A stretch of DNA of 64,000 nucleotides from Pseudomonas sp. IAC-BECa141 (lineage in GTDB: Bacteria; Pseudomonadota; Gammaproteobacteria; Pseudomonadales; Pseudomonadaceae), in the NCBI RefSeq assembly GCF_020544405.1, contig NZ_CP065410.1:2356001-2420000 (forward strand), given 5' to 3'. The position numbers and the translations under genes were made by a program. Of this stretch, positions 54,009 through 63,651 are shown piece after piece (the first letter of the stretch is position 1; each line of letters starts with the position of its first letter). Under the pieces are notes generated by a model. That model saw only the letters and a program-made list of their open reading frames with translations. It was not told the DNA's origin and did not search any database.

Positions 54009-55088
54009 GTGAACCTGCGCGCGCTGCTCGTCGCCGCACTGGTGTTGCTGGCCGGCTGCGCCACCACGGCGCGGGCCCCGGTGACCGCGCCTGCAGTGGT
54101 GGTCTCGCCGGCCACCTGGCAGCAGATCGATCGGGAAATCATCAGCGCCTCGAAGCAAGCCACCGAGCAGGTCAAGCTGTTCGCCCGTGGCTCGATGGAA
54201 CATTGGCGCATTCGGGTCTATGAGCAAACTGAAGAAAATTTCATCCCGTGGTTCAGCAGTTACTGGACCCAGGAATGGCTGTCGATGAAGGTCAGCTGGT
54301 ACACGATCAGTGCCAGCGGCGAGCAGGATGCTTCGGCCAGGCGTCTGGCGGCCTATCTGCTGGAGCAATATCAGGAACGGGTGCTGGCGCCGGTGGCGGT
54401 GGAGATTGATCCGGACGCGATTCTCGGCCAGTCCACGGCGTTCTACGCGCAACTGATGGCGCAGCAGATGCCGCTCATCGCCCAGCGCCACGGCGTGCCC
54501 ATCGCCCAGCTCAACGGACGGTTGCAGAAAATCCCTGCCATCGCCCTTGGCCCGCCGCCGGCCCGCGATGCCTCGCTGTATCAGGTTGTCAGCGCTGAGC
54601 CGTTGAACACGCTGCCGGCCTACGCCGCGCTGATCGACAAGATCCACACCGACGGCGGCTCGAAAGGCGTGGCCTCGACCGATACGGCGATGGCGCCGGT
54701 GGCCAGGCGTGCCAGCCAGCGCATGGAGGCGGAAATGGCCCCGCGCGGCGCTGCCAGTGCGGTGGCGGCAGCGGCAGGCAAACTGGCCGGGGCGCTGATT
54801 TCAGTCGGGGTGGCGGGCATCCGCGCGATCATTCAGGCCAACGATCGTCCCGACAGCGAAGCGCTGATCCGCAGCAGCCTGGGTAACACCTTCGACAAGG
54901 CCTGGCTGAAACTGGTGCAAGACCCCAACACCGGCGTGATGGCCGGCACGCTGCACATGGCGGCGCAGGTCGAGGGCAATCTGCGCGGGCGGGACGAACC
55001 GTCGGTCGGGTTGGGCGTCCACCGTGTCGAATGGCGGCCGCCCGAGTCGACTACTCAGCAGATCGAACCCAACCTGCAAGGAGAATGA
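54009..55088 (+). CDS. hypothetical lipoprotein
   Basis: A 359-residue lipoprotein. The lipobox LLAGC ends a short signal starting at the GTG at 54009 (AAGGA 9 bases upstream). The mature protein is helical; KLAGALISVGVAGIRAIIQ may be membrane-inserted. The family is unrecognised. It precedes the DUF1428 gene by 2 bases, probably as one transcript. Confidence 0.72.
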   Translation: MNLRALLVAALVLLAGCATTARAPVTAPAVVVSPATWQQIDREIISASKQATEQVKLFARGSMEHWRIRVYEQTEENFIPWFSSYWTQEWLSMKVSWYTISASGEQDASARRLAAYLLEQYQERVLAPVAVEIDPDAILGQSTAFYAQLMAQQMPLIAQRHGVPIAQLNGRLQKIPAIALGPPPARDASLYQVVSAEPLNTLPAYAALIDKIHTDGGSKGVASTDTAMAPVARRASQRMEAEMAPRGAASAVAAAAGKLAGALISVGVAGIRAIIQANDRPDSEALIRSSLGNTFDKAWLKLVQDPNTGVMAGTLHMAAQVEGNLRGRDEPSVGLGVHRVEWRPPESTTQQIEPNLQGE

Positions 55089-55090
55089 TC

Positions 55091-55444
55091 ATGGCTTACA
55101 TCGATGTGTTCGTGGCGCCCGTGCCGAATGCCAACCGCGAACAGTACAAAAAACACTGCGAGATCGCCGCGAAGCTGTTCAAGGAGTACGGCGCCCTGGA
55201 GGTGATTCAGGGCTGGGGCGATGATGTGCCGGACGGCAAGGTCACCTCATTCCCGATGGCCGTGAAACTCAAGGAAGGTGAAACCGTATCGGCGGGCTGG
55301 CTGGTCTGGCCGGACAAGGCCACCCGCGACGCCGGCATGGGCAAAATGATGGAAGATCCGCGCATGCAGCCGGACGTCAATCCAATGCCGTTCGATGGGC
55401 AGCGGATGATTTTCGGCGGCTTCAAGGACATTCTCGAGTCCTGA
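55091..55444 (+). CDS. DUF1428 family protein
   Basis: A 117-residue protein of the DUF1428 family: MAYIDVFVAPVPNANREQYKKHCEIAAKLFKEYGALEVIQGWGDDVPDGKVTSF type N-terminal half (read from residues 1-55) and MPFDGQRMIFGGF at the end. A ferredoxin-like dimeric fold is likely; function unknown. AAGGAG lies 8 bases before the ATG. Confidence 0.85.
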   Translation: MAYIDVFVAPVPNANREQYKKHCEIAAKLFKEYGALEVIQGWGDDVPDGKVTSFPMAVKLKEGETVSAGWLVWPDKATRDAGMGKMMEDPRMQPDVNPMPFDGQRMIFGGFKDILES

Positions 55445-55452
55445 TGCTGCGT

Positions 55453-55486
55453 TGCCGGATCACTCCGCCGACGGGGTGATCCGGCA
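55453..55486. terminator. hairpin after the DUF1428 gene
   Basis: TGCCGGATCAC and GTGATCCGGCA form an 11-bp perfect stem over 12 bases. It overlaps the 3' end of the small gene on the other strand. Confidence 0.55.
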
Positions 55487-55654
55487 GCCTTTGCGGTTGC
55501 GGATCTGCTCGTCCGACGGCCGTTCGCGGACGAATTCGAAACGCGGCTCTCCTTCGCTGTAATGCACCAGCCAGCCCCATTCCAGTTCACTCTCATCCTG
55601 TCCGGGATCCGGCGGTCGGGCCCACCAGGGTTCTTTGCTGAGGATCTCGCGCAT
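55460..55654 (-). CDS. small hypothetical protein
   Basis: A 64-residue acidic, Trp-rich soluble protein (EPWWARPPDPGQDESELEWGW; ERPSDEQIRNRKGC). GGAGG precedes the ATG by 5 bases. No family recognised. The strong ribosome site and coding-type composition support a real gene. Confidence 0.6.
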   Translation of the reverse strand: MREILSKEPWWARPPDPGQDESELEWGWLVHYSEGEPRFEFVRERPSDEQIRNRKGCRITPSAE

Positions 55655-55761
55655 GACGTCCTCCGGTTGATGGCAATCGTTGAACTATAAACCTCATGCC
55701 GAGAGTCGCCAGAAACGGGCGTGTAGAATCCAGGGATTTCGACGAACGAAGGAGCGTGACC

Positions 55762-56301
55762 ATGACGGACGAAACGCGCGGGGATCAACCCTTCAAGCGG
55801 CTGTTCTTCGCCCTGGACTGCCCGCCGGCGCAGCGCAAGGCGATTGCCCAGTGGCGCAGCGAACTGGGTTTGCGCACCGGCAAACCGGTGCCGCCGGACA
55901 ATTTTCACCTGACGCTGCTGTTTCTCGGCGCGGTGCCATTGGCGCAGATCGGCGAAGTCTGCGAGGCGGTGGCGAAAGTGCGCACTCCGGGGGAAGCGCT
56001 GAGGATTTCATTGGATCGGTTGCAGGTCTGGCGACGTGCCGGAGTGTTGTCGCTGGCGCCGGAGCAGGCACCGCAGGGATTGCTGCGTCTGGTGTATGCG
56101 CTGGAGCAGGCGATGTTGCCGTTCGGGTTTGAAGAGGCGACGCGCGAGTATCGTCCGCACCTGACGCTGGCCCGGGACTATCGCGCGCCGGAACCGGAAT
56201 CCGCCACGCCGCCGGAGTTCTTCCTGCGCGCCGAGCGCTTTGCGTTGTTCGAATCCCACAAGGGGCGTTATCGAATTGTTCAGGATTGGCCGCTGATCTG
56301 A
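55762..56301 (+). CDS. thpR: RNA 2',3'-cyclic phosphodiesterase (ThpR/LigT)
   Basis: A 179-residue two-histidine phosphoesterase. Both HxT motifs are present, HLT in NFHLTLLFLG near residue 49 and HLT in YRPHLTLARDY near residue 135. It opens 2',3'-cyclic phosphates on RNA and shows reversible 2'-5' ligase activity in relatives. AAGGAG precedes the ATG. Confidence 0.9.
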   Translation: MTDETRGDQPFKRLFFALDCPPAQRKAIAQWRSELGLRTGKPVPPDNFHLTLLFLGAVPLAQIGEVCEAVAKVRTPGEALRISLDRLQVWRRAGVLSLAPEQAPQGLLRLVYALEQAMLPFGFEEATREYRPHLTLARDYRAPEPESATPPEFFLRAERFALFESHKGRYRIVQDWPLI

Positions 56302-56306
56302 GACCA

Positions 56307-56331
56307 CAAAAAAAGGCGCCCGAGGGCGCCT
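56307..56331 (-). terminator. terminator for the minus-strand polyamine operon
   Basis: AGGCGCCC-GA-GGGCGCCT followed on the minus strand by seven T. It lies 230 bases after the binding-protein stop, beyond a REP pair, and also sits just past thpR on the other strand. Confidence 0.7.
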
Positions 56332-56437
56332 GAATTCACCTGAACCGAGGAAAGCCAGGTGAGGCCGTTCAGAGCAGGGGGCAGCGGTGGTAAGGCGCTG
56401 CGTGAACGGAAACTTGTCACTCTGATCGCTGACTGGC

Positions 56438-56545
56438 TGATCGTTCCCACGCTCTGCGTCGGAATGCAGCCCGGGACGCTCCGCGTCCCAAAGCGGACGC
56501 AGAGCGTCCATTGAGGCATTCCCACGCAGAGCGTGGGAACGATCA
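56438..56545. repeat. REP pair, GTTCCCACGCTCTGCGTGG type
   Basis: Two inverted copies of ATCGTTCCCACGCTCTGCGT with a GGGACGCTCCGCGTCCC palindrome between. It is the same family as 19756-19872. One copy has a base change (GCGTC for GCGTG). Confidence 0.85.
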
Positions 56546-56562
56546 CCGCGAGTACTCCGGGT

Positions 56563-57660
56563 TTACTTGCCGAGTTTCACGCGGGTCCAGCCCCGGGTCA
56601 TGATCCGTTGCGTGGCAATCGGTTGATCCGGCACCGCATACAGCGTGGCCATCACCGCTTGCGGCGGGTACGAGCCCGGGTCGTTGCGGATCGCTTCGTC
56701 CACCAGCGGCGTCGCGGCTTCGTTGGCGTTGCTGTAGCCAATGCTGTTGGTGACTTCGGCGATGATGTCCGGGCGCATCAGGAAGTTCATGAACAGGTAG
56801 GCGTTCTCGACGTTGGCGGCATCGCGAGGGATGGCGACCATGTCATAGAAACTGCCGGCGCCCTCCTTGGGAATGCTGTAGTCGATCTCGACCTTGTTGC
56901 CCGACTCCACCGCGCGGGCCTTGGCCTGCAACACGTCACCCGAATAGCCGACGGCCACGCAGATGTTGCCGTTGGCCAGGTCCGAGATGTACTTGGACGA
57001 ATGGAAATAGGCCACCGACGGCCGGATCTTCATGAACAACGCTTCGGCTTCGGCGATGTGTTTCACGTCCTTGTCGTTCACCGGATAACCCAGGTAGTGC
57101 AGGGCGGCCGGGAGCATTTCGGTCGGCGAGTCGAGGAAGCTGATGCCACAAGCCTTCAGCTTCTCGGCATTCTCCGGTTTGAACAGCAGGTCCCAGGAAT
57201 TGGTCGGCGCGTTCTTGCCGAGCACTTCGCGCACCTTGTCCGGGTTGAAACCGATGCCGATCGAGCCCCACATGTACGGGAACGCATGGGCGTTGTCCGG
57301 ATCACTGGCGGAGGCGTTTTTCAACAGCACCGGGTTGAGGTTTTTCCAGTTCGGCAGCTTCGATTTGTCCAGGGTCTGATAGACCCCGGCCTTGATCTGC
57401 TTGGCCAGGAAACTGTTGGACGGCACCACGATGTCGTAGCCGGATTTCCCTGCGAGCAGACGTGCTTCGAGGGTTTCATTGCTGTCGAACACATCGTAGG
57501 TCACGCGGATGCCGGTCTCGTCCTCGAACTTCTTGACGGTGTCCGGGGCGATGTAATCCGACCAGTTGTAAACGCGCAGCACCTTGTCGTTGGCCTGGGC
57601 GCCCGTGGCGATTGCGCCCAATAAGGACAGTGTCAGCAGAGTCCTGCCAAACATTTTCAT
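56563..57660 (-). CDS. potF: periplasmic polyamine-binding protein (PotF/SpuE-like)
   Basis: A 365-residue solute-binding protein for putrescine or spermidine. Signal peptide ends [41 protein letters not shown] is the diagnostic N-terminus, with [17 protein letters not shown] and [16 protein letters not shown] further on. GGAG precedes the ATG at 57660. It is the last gene of the transporter operon, 101 bases after potI, the reverse of the usual binding-protein-first order. Confidence 0.92.
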   Translation of the reverse strand: MKMFGRTLLTLSLLGAIATGAQANDKVLRVYNWSDYIAPDTVKKFEDETGIRVTYDVFDSNETLEARLLAGKSGYDIVVPSNSFLAKQIKAGVYQTLDKSKLPNWKNLNPVLLKNASASDPDNAHAFPYMWGSIGIGFNPDKVREVLGKNAPTNSWDLLFKPENAEKLKACGISFLDSPTEMLPAALHYLGYPVNDKDVKHIAEAEALFMKIRPSVAYFHSSKYISDLANGNICVAVGYSGDVLQAKARAVESGNKVEIDYSIPKEGAGSFYDMVAIPRDAANVENAYLFMNFLMRPDIIAEVTNSIGYSNANEAATPLVDEAIRNDPGSYPPQAVMATLYAVPDQPIATQRIMTRGWTRVKLGK

Positions 57661-57761
57661 CGGTACAACTCCATTCTTTTTATTCAAAAGCTTTATTCAA
57701 AAACACAAAGCGGAATTTCAGTGAATCGGTGGCGGGGAGAGGCTCCCGCGCCACCCGGTAC

Positions 57762-58646
57762 TCAGGCTGTCGCTGCCACTCGTTGAGGTTGCGGTTGCTG
57801 CCACGATTCGTTGGCGGTCTGATCCATCGCTTCCTGAATCGCACGCTTGCGGTTGGCTTCTGCCTTGCGGCCGAAGTACCAGACGAGGAAGGTCACCAGC
57901 GACACCGCCAGCAGAATAAGACTGGCCACGGCGTTGATCTCCGGTTTCACGCCCAGACGCACGGCCGAGAACACTTCCATCGGCAGGGTGGTGGAGCCCG
58001 GCCCCGATACGAAGCTCGCCAGTACCAGGTCATCCAGCGACAGGGCGAACGACATCATGCCGCCCGCCGCCAGCGACGGCGCGATCATCGGGATGGTGAT
58101 CAGGAAAAACACCTTGAACGGTTTCGCGCCCAGATCCATCGCCGCTTCTTCGATCGACAGGTCCAGCTCGCGCAAGCGGGCGGAGACTACCACCGCCACA
58201 TAAGCGGCACAAAACGTGGTGTGGGCGATCCAGATCGTGACGATGCCGCGCTCCTGCGGCCAGCCGATCAGTTGCGCCATCGCCACGAACAGCAGCAACA
58301 GCGACAGACCGGTAATCACCTCAGGCATCACCAGCGGCGCGGTCACCAGACCGCCGAACAGCGTACGACCCTTGAAGCGCGTCACGCGGGTCAGTACGAA
58401 AGCGGCGAGGGTGCCCAGCGCGACGGCGGCGATCGCGGTGTAGCAGGCGATTTCCAGCGAGCGCACCACCGAGCCCATCAGTTGAGTGTTGTCGAGCAAA
58501 CCGACGTACCACTTCACCGACCAGCCGCCCCAGACCGTCACCAGTTTGGAGGCGTTGAACGAGTAGATCACCAGGATCAGCATCGGCAGATAAATGAACA
58601 TCAGACCGAAGATCAGCATGAACTTTGAAAATCCGAAGCGTTTCAT
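57762..58646 (-). CDS. potI: polyamine ABC transporter permease (PotI)
   Basis: A 294-residue inner-membrane permease with six helices. The EAA loop reads EEAAMDLGAKPFKVFFLITIPMIAPS near residue 180, which contacts the ATPase. It overlaps potH as ATGA. A charged C-terminal tail (EANRKRAIQEAMD) follows the last helix. Confidence 0.92.
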   Translation of the reverse strand: MKRFGFSKFMLIFGLMFIYLPMLILVIYSFNASKLVTVWGGWSVKWYVGLLDNTQLMGSVVRSLEIACYTAIAAVALGTLAAFVLTRVTRFKGRTLFGGLVTAPLVMPEVITGLSLLLLFVAMAQLIGWPQERGIVTIWIAHTTFCAAYVAVVVSARLRELDLSIEEAAMDLGAKPFKVFFLITIPMIAPSLAAGGMMSFALSLDDLVLASFVSGPGSTTLPMEVFSAVRLGVKPEINAVASLILLAVSLVTFLVWYFGRKAEANRKRAIQEAMDQTANESWQQPQPQRVAATA

Positions 58647-59557
58647 CCCCGTCCCTCCATCTCTTTGGCCTGGCTGCGGTTGAACAGCAGAATCGGCACA
58701 ATCAGGATCAACAGCATCACCACTGCCAGCGCGGACGCCACCGGCCAGTCGCGGTTATTGAAGAACTCTTGCCACAGCACGCGACCGATCATCAGGGTCT
58801 CCGGGCCACCCAGCAGTTCCGGAATCACGAACTCGCCCACCACCGGGATGAACACCAGCATGCAGCCGGCGATGATGCCGTTCTTGGCCAGCGGCACGGT
58901 GATTTTCCAGAAGTTGTTGAAGTTGCTCGAACCCAGATCCTGCGCCGCTTCCAACAGGCTGCCGTCGTGCTTTACCAGGTTGGCGTAGAGCGGCAGCACC
59001 ATGAAGGGCAAGTAGGCGTAGACCACGCCGATATACACGGCCGTGTTGGTGTTGAGGATCTCGATCGGGTGATCGGTGAGCCCGGTCCACATCAGGAACG
59101 CGTTGAGCAGACCGTTGTTGCTGAGGATGCCCATCCACGCGTAAACGCGGATCAGGATCGCGGTCCAGGTCGGCATCATGATCAACAGCAGCAGGACGTT
59201 TTGCGCTTCCTTGCTGGCCTTGGTGATCGCGTAAGCCATCGGGAAGCCGATCACCAGGCACATCATCGTGCTCAGCGCCGCGACCTTCAGCGAACCGAGG
59301 TACGCCGACAGATACAGCTCGTCTTCGCCGAGCATGGTGTAGTTGCCGATGTTCAGCAGCAGCTGGAATTTCTGTTCGGCGTAGGTGTAGATCTCCGAGT
59401 ACGGCGGAATCGACAACGCGGCTTCCGAGAAGCTGATCTTCATCACCAGGAAGAACGGCAGCATGAAGAACAGGAACAGCCAGATGAACGGGATGCCGAT
59501 GACGAACTTTCGCCCGCTGGGCACCAGGCGCAGGAATTGCTGATTGAAGGTTCTCAT
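58643..59557 (-). CDS. potH: polyamine ABC transporter permease (PotH)
   Basis: A 304-residue permease. Helix 1 is FVIGIPFIWLFLFFMLPFFLV; the EAA loop is EAAQDLGSSNFNNFWKITVPLAKNG near residue 212. The start at 59557 overlaps the potG stop. Together with PotI it forms the membrane channel. Confidence 0.92.
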   Translation of the reverse strand: MRTFNQQFLRLVPSGRKFVIGIPFIWLFLFFMLPFFLVMKISFSEAALSIPPYSEIYTYAEQKFQLLLNIGNYTMLGEDELYLSAYLGSLKVAALSTMMCLVIGFPMAYAITKASKEAQNVLLLLIMMPTWTAILIRVYAWMGILSNNGLLNAFLMWTGLTDHPIEILNTNTAVYIGVVYAYLPFMVLPLYANLVKHDGSLLEAAQDLGSSNFNNFWKITVPLAKNGIIAGCMLVFIPVVGEFVIPELLGGPETLMIGRVLWQEFFNNRDWPVASALAVVMLLILIVPILLFNRSQAKEMEGRG

Positions 59558-60696
59558 GAGCGCAGTACCACGCCGCTGTCGTCTTCCCACCAGACGTAGA
59601 CCTTGTCATCCCAAGTCGGCCGCGCACCACGGCGTTCGGCGTTGGCCATGAACGACTGGACGATCTTGCCGCTCGGCAACTCGACGTAGAACACCGAGTG
59701 GCCGCCGAGGTAGGCGATGTCATGCACCTTGCCTTCGGACCAGTTGTAGCGGGTCTCCGGCTTGATCGTGCTGACCAGCATTTTTTCCGGGCGGATCGCG
59801 TAGATGATCGACTTGTCCTGCACCGAAGTGCTGACGCCATGACCGACGTAGATCCTTTGCTGCAAGTCCGGGCTGTGAATGATCGCGTGACCTTCAAGGT
59901 CCTCGACCACGGTGCCGTCGAAGGCGTTCACGTTGCCGATGAATTCGCAGACCATACGGTTGACCGGCGCCTCGTAAATGTCGACCGGGCTGCCGACCTG
60001 AGCGATCCAGCCCAGGTGCATGATCGCGATACGCTCGGCCATGGTCATGGCCTCTTCCTGATCGTGAGTCACCATCACGCAGGTCACGCCGACGCGTTCG
60101 ATGATCTCCACCAGTTCCAACTGCATTTGCGAGCGCAGCTTTTTATCCAGTGCGCCCATTGGCTCGTCGAGCAGCAACAGCTTCGGACGCTTGGCCAGGG
60201 AGCGGGCGAGGGCCACGCGCTGACGCTGACCACCGGACAGTTGATGCGGGCGGCGCTTGGCGTATTGGGTCATGTGGACGAGACGCAGCATCTCTTCGAC
60301 ACGGGCGTCGATTTCGCTGGCCGGCAAACGGTCCTGCTTGAGGCCGAAGGCGATGTTCTGCGCAACCGTCATGTGCGGGAACAGGGCGTAGGACTGGAAC
60401 ATCATGTTGATCGGCCGCTCGTACGGCGGCATGTCGGTGATGTCGACACCGTCGAGCAGAATGCGTCCTTCAGTCGGCCGTTCGAAACCGGCGAGCATGC
60501 GCAGCAGGGTCGATTTGCCCGAGCCGGAGCCGCCGAGCAAGGCGAAGATTTCGCCCTGATGGATCTCCAGGGACACGTCGTCCACCGCAGTGGTTTCGTC
60601 GAACTTCTTGGTGACTCGATCGACTTTCACCAGAACCTTTTTCGGTTGCTGATGACCTTCAAGAGCCTTCCTGTAAGTGCTGGAGGCGTTTGCCAT
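59554..60696 (-). CDS. potG: polyamine ABC transporter ATPase (PotG)
   Basis: A 380-residue ATPase. Walker A GGSGSGKST near residue 55, signature LSGGQRQRVALARSLA, Walker B LLLLDEPMGALD and switch His in VMVTHDQEEAM are all intact. The C-terminal 120 residues are a TOBE-type regulatory domain. It is the first gene of potGHIF. Confidence 0.94.
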   Translation of the reverse strand: MANASSTYRKALEGHQQPKKVLVKVDRVTKKFDETTAVDDVSLEIHQGEIFALLGGSGSGKSTLLRMLAGFERPTEGRILLDGVDITDMPPYERPINMMFQSYALFPHMTVAQNIAFGLKQDRLPASEIDARVEEMLRLVHMTQYAKRRPHQLSGGQRQRVALARSLAKRPKLLLLDEPMGALDKKLRSQMQLELVEIIERVGVTCVMVTHDQEEAMTMAERIAIMHLGWIAQVGSPVDIYEAPVNRMVCEFIGNVNAFDGTVVEDLEGHAIIHSPDLQQRIYVGHGVSTSVQDKSIIYAIRPEKMLVSTIKPETRYNWSEGKVHDIAYLGGHSVFYVELPSGKIVQSFMANAERRGARPTWDDKVYVWWEDDSGVVLRS

Positions 60697-60790
60697 GTGA
60701 AACTCCCAACAGGTTTCAGTCGCCGGGCCAACGCGGCCTGGCTTAAGAGTGGATTGCAGACCCGCAAGAGCATTTCCTGTCGGACCACAT

Positions 60791-60886
60791 CCCCTGGGGG
60801 AGCGGGCTTGCCCGCGATGGCGGCGGGTCAGTCACCTCTATGTCGAAAGTGACGGCCTCATCGCTGGCAAGCCAGCTCCCACAGGG
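60791..60886. repeat. degenerate REP pair, GTGGGAGCGGGCTTGCCCGCGA type
   Basis: A GGGGGAGCGGGCTTGCCCGC arm and its partner (CGCTGGCAAGCCAGCTCCCAC) in inverted orientation. It is one of three elements of this family here. The gap 60697-61067 holds this element and an AT-richer stretch near 60965-60990 but no gene. Confidence 0.8.
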
Positions 60887-61067
60887 TTTTGCATTGATCC
60901 GATTGGCACTGCTCTTGCCGATCCGTCTTGGTCGGCGCCGCCGTCCTGGCTGCCTGGGTAGTACTTGTTGTTATTACGGTTTGTTGTTTTCACGGATGAC
61001 GGATGCGCAAGCGCGCAGCCGCCGTCCCCGTGGGGGCAGTAAATGGTTTTGCAATCGTTGGGTGGCG

Positions 61068-61829
61068 TCAGCGCTGGTTGCGTCGCGCCGCACGCTGGCG
61101 GCAAGCCTCGCCGAACGCCTGGAAAATCCGCAGATAGTTCGGGTTGTCCAGCACTTGCCATTCGGGGTGCCATTGCACGCCAAGGGCGAAGGTCGGGCTG
61201 TGCTCCACCGAGACCGCCTCGATCAGGCCGTCCGGCGCCACGGCCTCGGCGCGCAGGCCGGGAGCGAGGCGGTCGATGCCTTGGCTGTGAATCGAGTTGA
61301 CCTGGAATTCGCCCGGCAGCTGCAGCGCTTCGAACACCCCGCCCGGCAGTACCGACACAGCGTGAGCCGGGGCGTACTGCACGGCGACATCCGGGCTGTC
61401 GGCTTCGCGGTGATCGAGCATGCCCGGCAGCTCATGCACTTTCTGGTGCAGGCTGCCGCCGAACGCCACGTTCATTTCCTGGAAACCCCGGCAAATGCCG
61501 AGTACCGGAACGCCCGCCGCGATGGCTGCACGCAATAGAGGAAGGGTGGTGGCATCGCGCGCCGGATCGTGATCCGTGCCGGGAGCGCTGTCCGGACCCT
61601 GATAGTGGAAAGGTTCCACGTTGGACGGCGAGCCGGTCAGCAGCAGACCGTCGAGCTGACCCAGCAGGTCGTCGATTTCAGTCAGTTTGCCAAGGGAAGG
61701 AATGACGACGGGCAACCCCAGCGCCGCAACGCTGACAGCGCGAACGTACTTGTCGCCGCTGATGTGATAGGGGTGCAGGCCAATCTGTTTGACGCACGCA
61801 GTAACGCCGATCAATGGCTTGAATGCCAT
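61068..61829 (-). CDS. puuD: gamma-glutamyl-gamma-aminobutyrate hydrolase (PuuD/SpuA)
   Basis: A 253-residue class I glutamine-amidotransferase-fold hydrolase that releases GABA from gamma-glutamyl-GABA. The triad is visible: Cys in VLGICRGFQEMN near residue 117, His and Glu in GVQWHPEW near residue 223. LTGSPSNVEPFHY is typical. GAGG lies 9 bases before the ATG. It diverges from the synthetase gene and lies upstream of the transporter operon. Confidence 0.93.
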   Translation of the reverse strand: MAFKPLIGVTACVKQIGLHPYHISGDKYVRAVSVAALGLPVVIPSLGKLTEIDDLLGQLDGLLLTGSPSNVEPFHYQGPDSAPGTDHDPARDATTLPLLRAAIAAGVPVLGICRGFQEMNVAFGGSLHQKVHELPGMLDHREADSPDVAVQYAPAHAVSVLPGGVFEALQLPGEFQVNSIHSQGIDRLAPGLRAEAVAPDGLIEAVSVEHSPTFALGVQWHPEWQVLDNPNYLRIFQAFGEACRQRAARRNQR

Positions 61830-61960
61830 TTTTATTCACCTCGAAGTTTGACACTTGAACGAGCTTTTCCGGAGCTTAGCCTCGTTGATTTTAATTAACA
61901 ACTCCCATGTAAAAAATTCTAAACGCCGCTCATCAAATCTTCATGATTCCCGGGCCCCTG

Positions 61961-61976
61961 GTGCCTGATCTGGCAC
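61961..61976. promoter_or_regulatory. palindrome between puuD and the synthetase gene
   Basis: GTGCC-TGATCT-GGCAC lies in the 281-base divergent gap. The gap also has AT-rich TTTTAATTAAC and ATAATTAACAG near each gene, fitting promoter elements. The palindrome could be the operator of a PuuR/SpuR-like repressor. TGGCACGTGAGTGTT partly resembles a sigma-54 promoter, but the downstream half is wrong. Confidence 0.35.
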
Positions 61977-62110
61977 GTGAGTGTTAAAAAAGCCTGAAAA
62001 ATAAACGCTGAACGGCCCTGTGTTCGCTATTGACTTCACTTTGCCGTTCGGGTTGACTGGCTCCGCGAAACAGCAGTGAACATAATAATTAACAGCTAAA
62101 TAGGTGCATC

Positions 62111-63487
62111 ATGTCGGTCCCTCTGCGTGCCGTTCAACTCAACGAAGCAAACGCATTCCTTAAGAAACATCCTGAGGTTTTGTACGTCGACCTTCTGATT
62201 GCAGACATGAACGGTGTGGTGCGCGGCAAGCGCATCGAGCGCACCAGTCTTCATAAGGTGTACGAAAAAGGCATTAATTTGCCGGCCTCGCTTTTCGCCC
62301 TCGACATCAATGGCTCAACGGTGGAAAGCACCGGCCTGGGCCTGGACATTGGCGACGCCGACCGCATCTGCTACCCGATCCCTGGCACCCTGAGCATCGA
62401 GCCCTGGCAGAAGCGTCCGACCGCACAACTGCTGATGACCATGCATGAACTGGAAGGCGAGCCGTTCTTCGCCGACCCGCGTGAAGTGCTGGCCAACGTG
62501 GTGCGCAAGTTCGACGCGCTGGGCCTGACCATCTGCGCCGCGTTTGAACTCGAGTTTTATCTGATCGACCAGGACAACGTGAACGGCCGTCCGCAATCGC
62601 CGCGTTCGCCGGTGTCGGGCAAGCGTCCGGTATCGACTCAGGTTTATCTGATCGATGATCTCGACGAGTACGTCGACTGCCTGCAAGACATCCTCGAAGG
62701 CGCAAAAGAGCAGGGCATTCCTGCCGACGCCATCGTCAAGGAAAGCGCCCCGGCGCAGTTCGAAGTCAACCTGCATCACGTGTCCGACCCGATCAAGGCG
62801 TGTGAATACGCAATCCTGCTCAAGCGTCTGGTGAAGAACATCGCCTACGATCACGAGATGGACACCACCTTCATGGCCAAGCCGTATCCAGGCCAGGCGG
62901 GTAACGGTCTGCACGTGCACATTTCGATCCTGGATAAAGAAGGCAACAACATCTTCGCCAGCGAGGATCCCGAGCAGAACGCCGCGCTACGCCACGCGAT
63001 CGGCGGTGTGCTGGAGACCCTGCCTGCGCAAATGGCCTTCCTGTGCCCGAACGTCAACTCTTACCGCCGCTTCGGCGCACAGTTCTACGTGCCGAACTCG
63101 CCGAGCTGGGGCATCGACAACCGCACCGTGGCCGTCCGCGTACCGACCGGTTCGCCGGATGCCGTGCGCATCGAGCACCGTGTCGCGGGTGCCGACGCCA
63201 ACCCGTACCTGCTGATGGCTTCCGTGCTGGCCGGTATCCACCACGGCCTGACCAACGAAATCGAGCCGGGCGCCCCGGTCGAAGGCAACAGCTACGAGCA
63301 GAACGAACAGAGCCTGCCGAATAACCTGCGCGACGCCTTGCGCGTGCTGGACGACAGCGAAGTTATGGCCCGCTACATCGACCCGATGTACATCGACGTG
63401 TTCGTCGCGTGCAAGGAAAGCGAGCTGGCCGAGTTCGAAAACTCGATCTCTGACCTTGAGTACAACTGGTATCTGCATACCGTCTGA
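62111..63487 (+). CDS. puuA: gamma-glutamylpolyamine synthetase (PuuA/SpuB-like)
   Basis: A 458-residue glutamine-synthetase-family enzyme that ligates glutamate to putrescine or another polyamine with ATP. Seen are DLLIADMNGVVRGKRIER near residue 25, FELEFYLID, HVHISILD and RIEHRVAGADANPYLLMASVLAG near residue 355. AGGTG precedes the ATG. It is clearly distinct from the glutamine-synthetase-like protein at 4400. An aldehyde dehydrogenase gene follows after a REP pair, completing the Puu-type route. Confidence 0.93.
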   Translation: MSVPLRAVQLNEANAFLKKHPEVLYVDLLIADMNGVVRGKRIERTSLHKVYEKGINLPASLFALDINGSTVESTGLGLDIGDADRICYPIPGTLSIEPWQKRPTAQLLMTMHELEGEPFFADPREVLANVVRKFDALGLTICAAFELEFYLIDQDNVNGRPQSPRSPVSGKRPVSTQVYLIDDLDEYVDCLQDILEGAKEQGIPADAIVKESAPAQFEVNLHHVSDPIKACEYAILLKRLVKNIAYDHEMDTTFMAKPYPGQAGNGLHVHISILDKEGNNIFASEDPEQNAALRHAIGGVLETLPAQMAFLCPNVNSYRRFGAQFYVPNSPSWGIDNRTVAVRVPTGSPDAVRIEHRVAGADANPYLLMASVLAGIHHGLTNEIEPGAPVEGNSYEQNEQSLPNNLRDALRVLDDSEVMARYIDPMYIDVFVACKESELAEFENSISDLEYNWYLHTV

Positions 63488-63520
63488 CGTTCAAGCGCGA
63501 TCTCGCTAACACCGCAAAAC

Positions 63521-63615
63521 CCTGTGGGAGCGGGCTTGCCCGCGAAGAGGCCATCACCTTCAACATTGAAGGTGACTGACCCACCGTATTCGCGAGCAAG
63601 CTCGCTCCCACAGGG
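63521..63615. repeat. REP pair, GTGGGAGCGGGCTTGCCCGCGA type
   Basis: CTGTGGGAGCGGGCTTGCCC and GAGCAAGCTCGCTCCCACAG are inverted around a CACCTTCAACATTGAAGGTG hairpin. It fills the gap between the synthetase and the aldehyde dehydrogenase genes. Confidence 0.88.
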
Positions 63616-63651
63616 ATATCGGTCACTAATTTTCCTGTGTGAGTCACCCCC

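Noticed and set aside
61972..61986. Sigma-54 promoter TGGCAC-N5-TTGC upstream of the polyamine synthetase
   Set aside because: The upstream half matches but the downstream half reads TGTT instead of TTGC.
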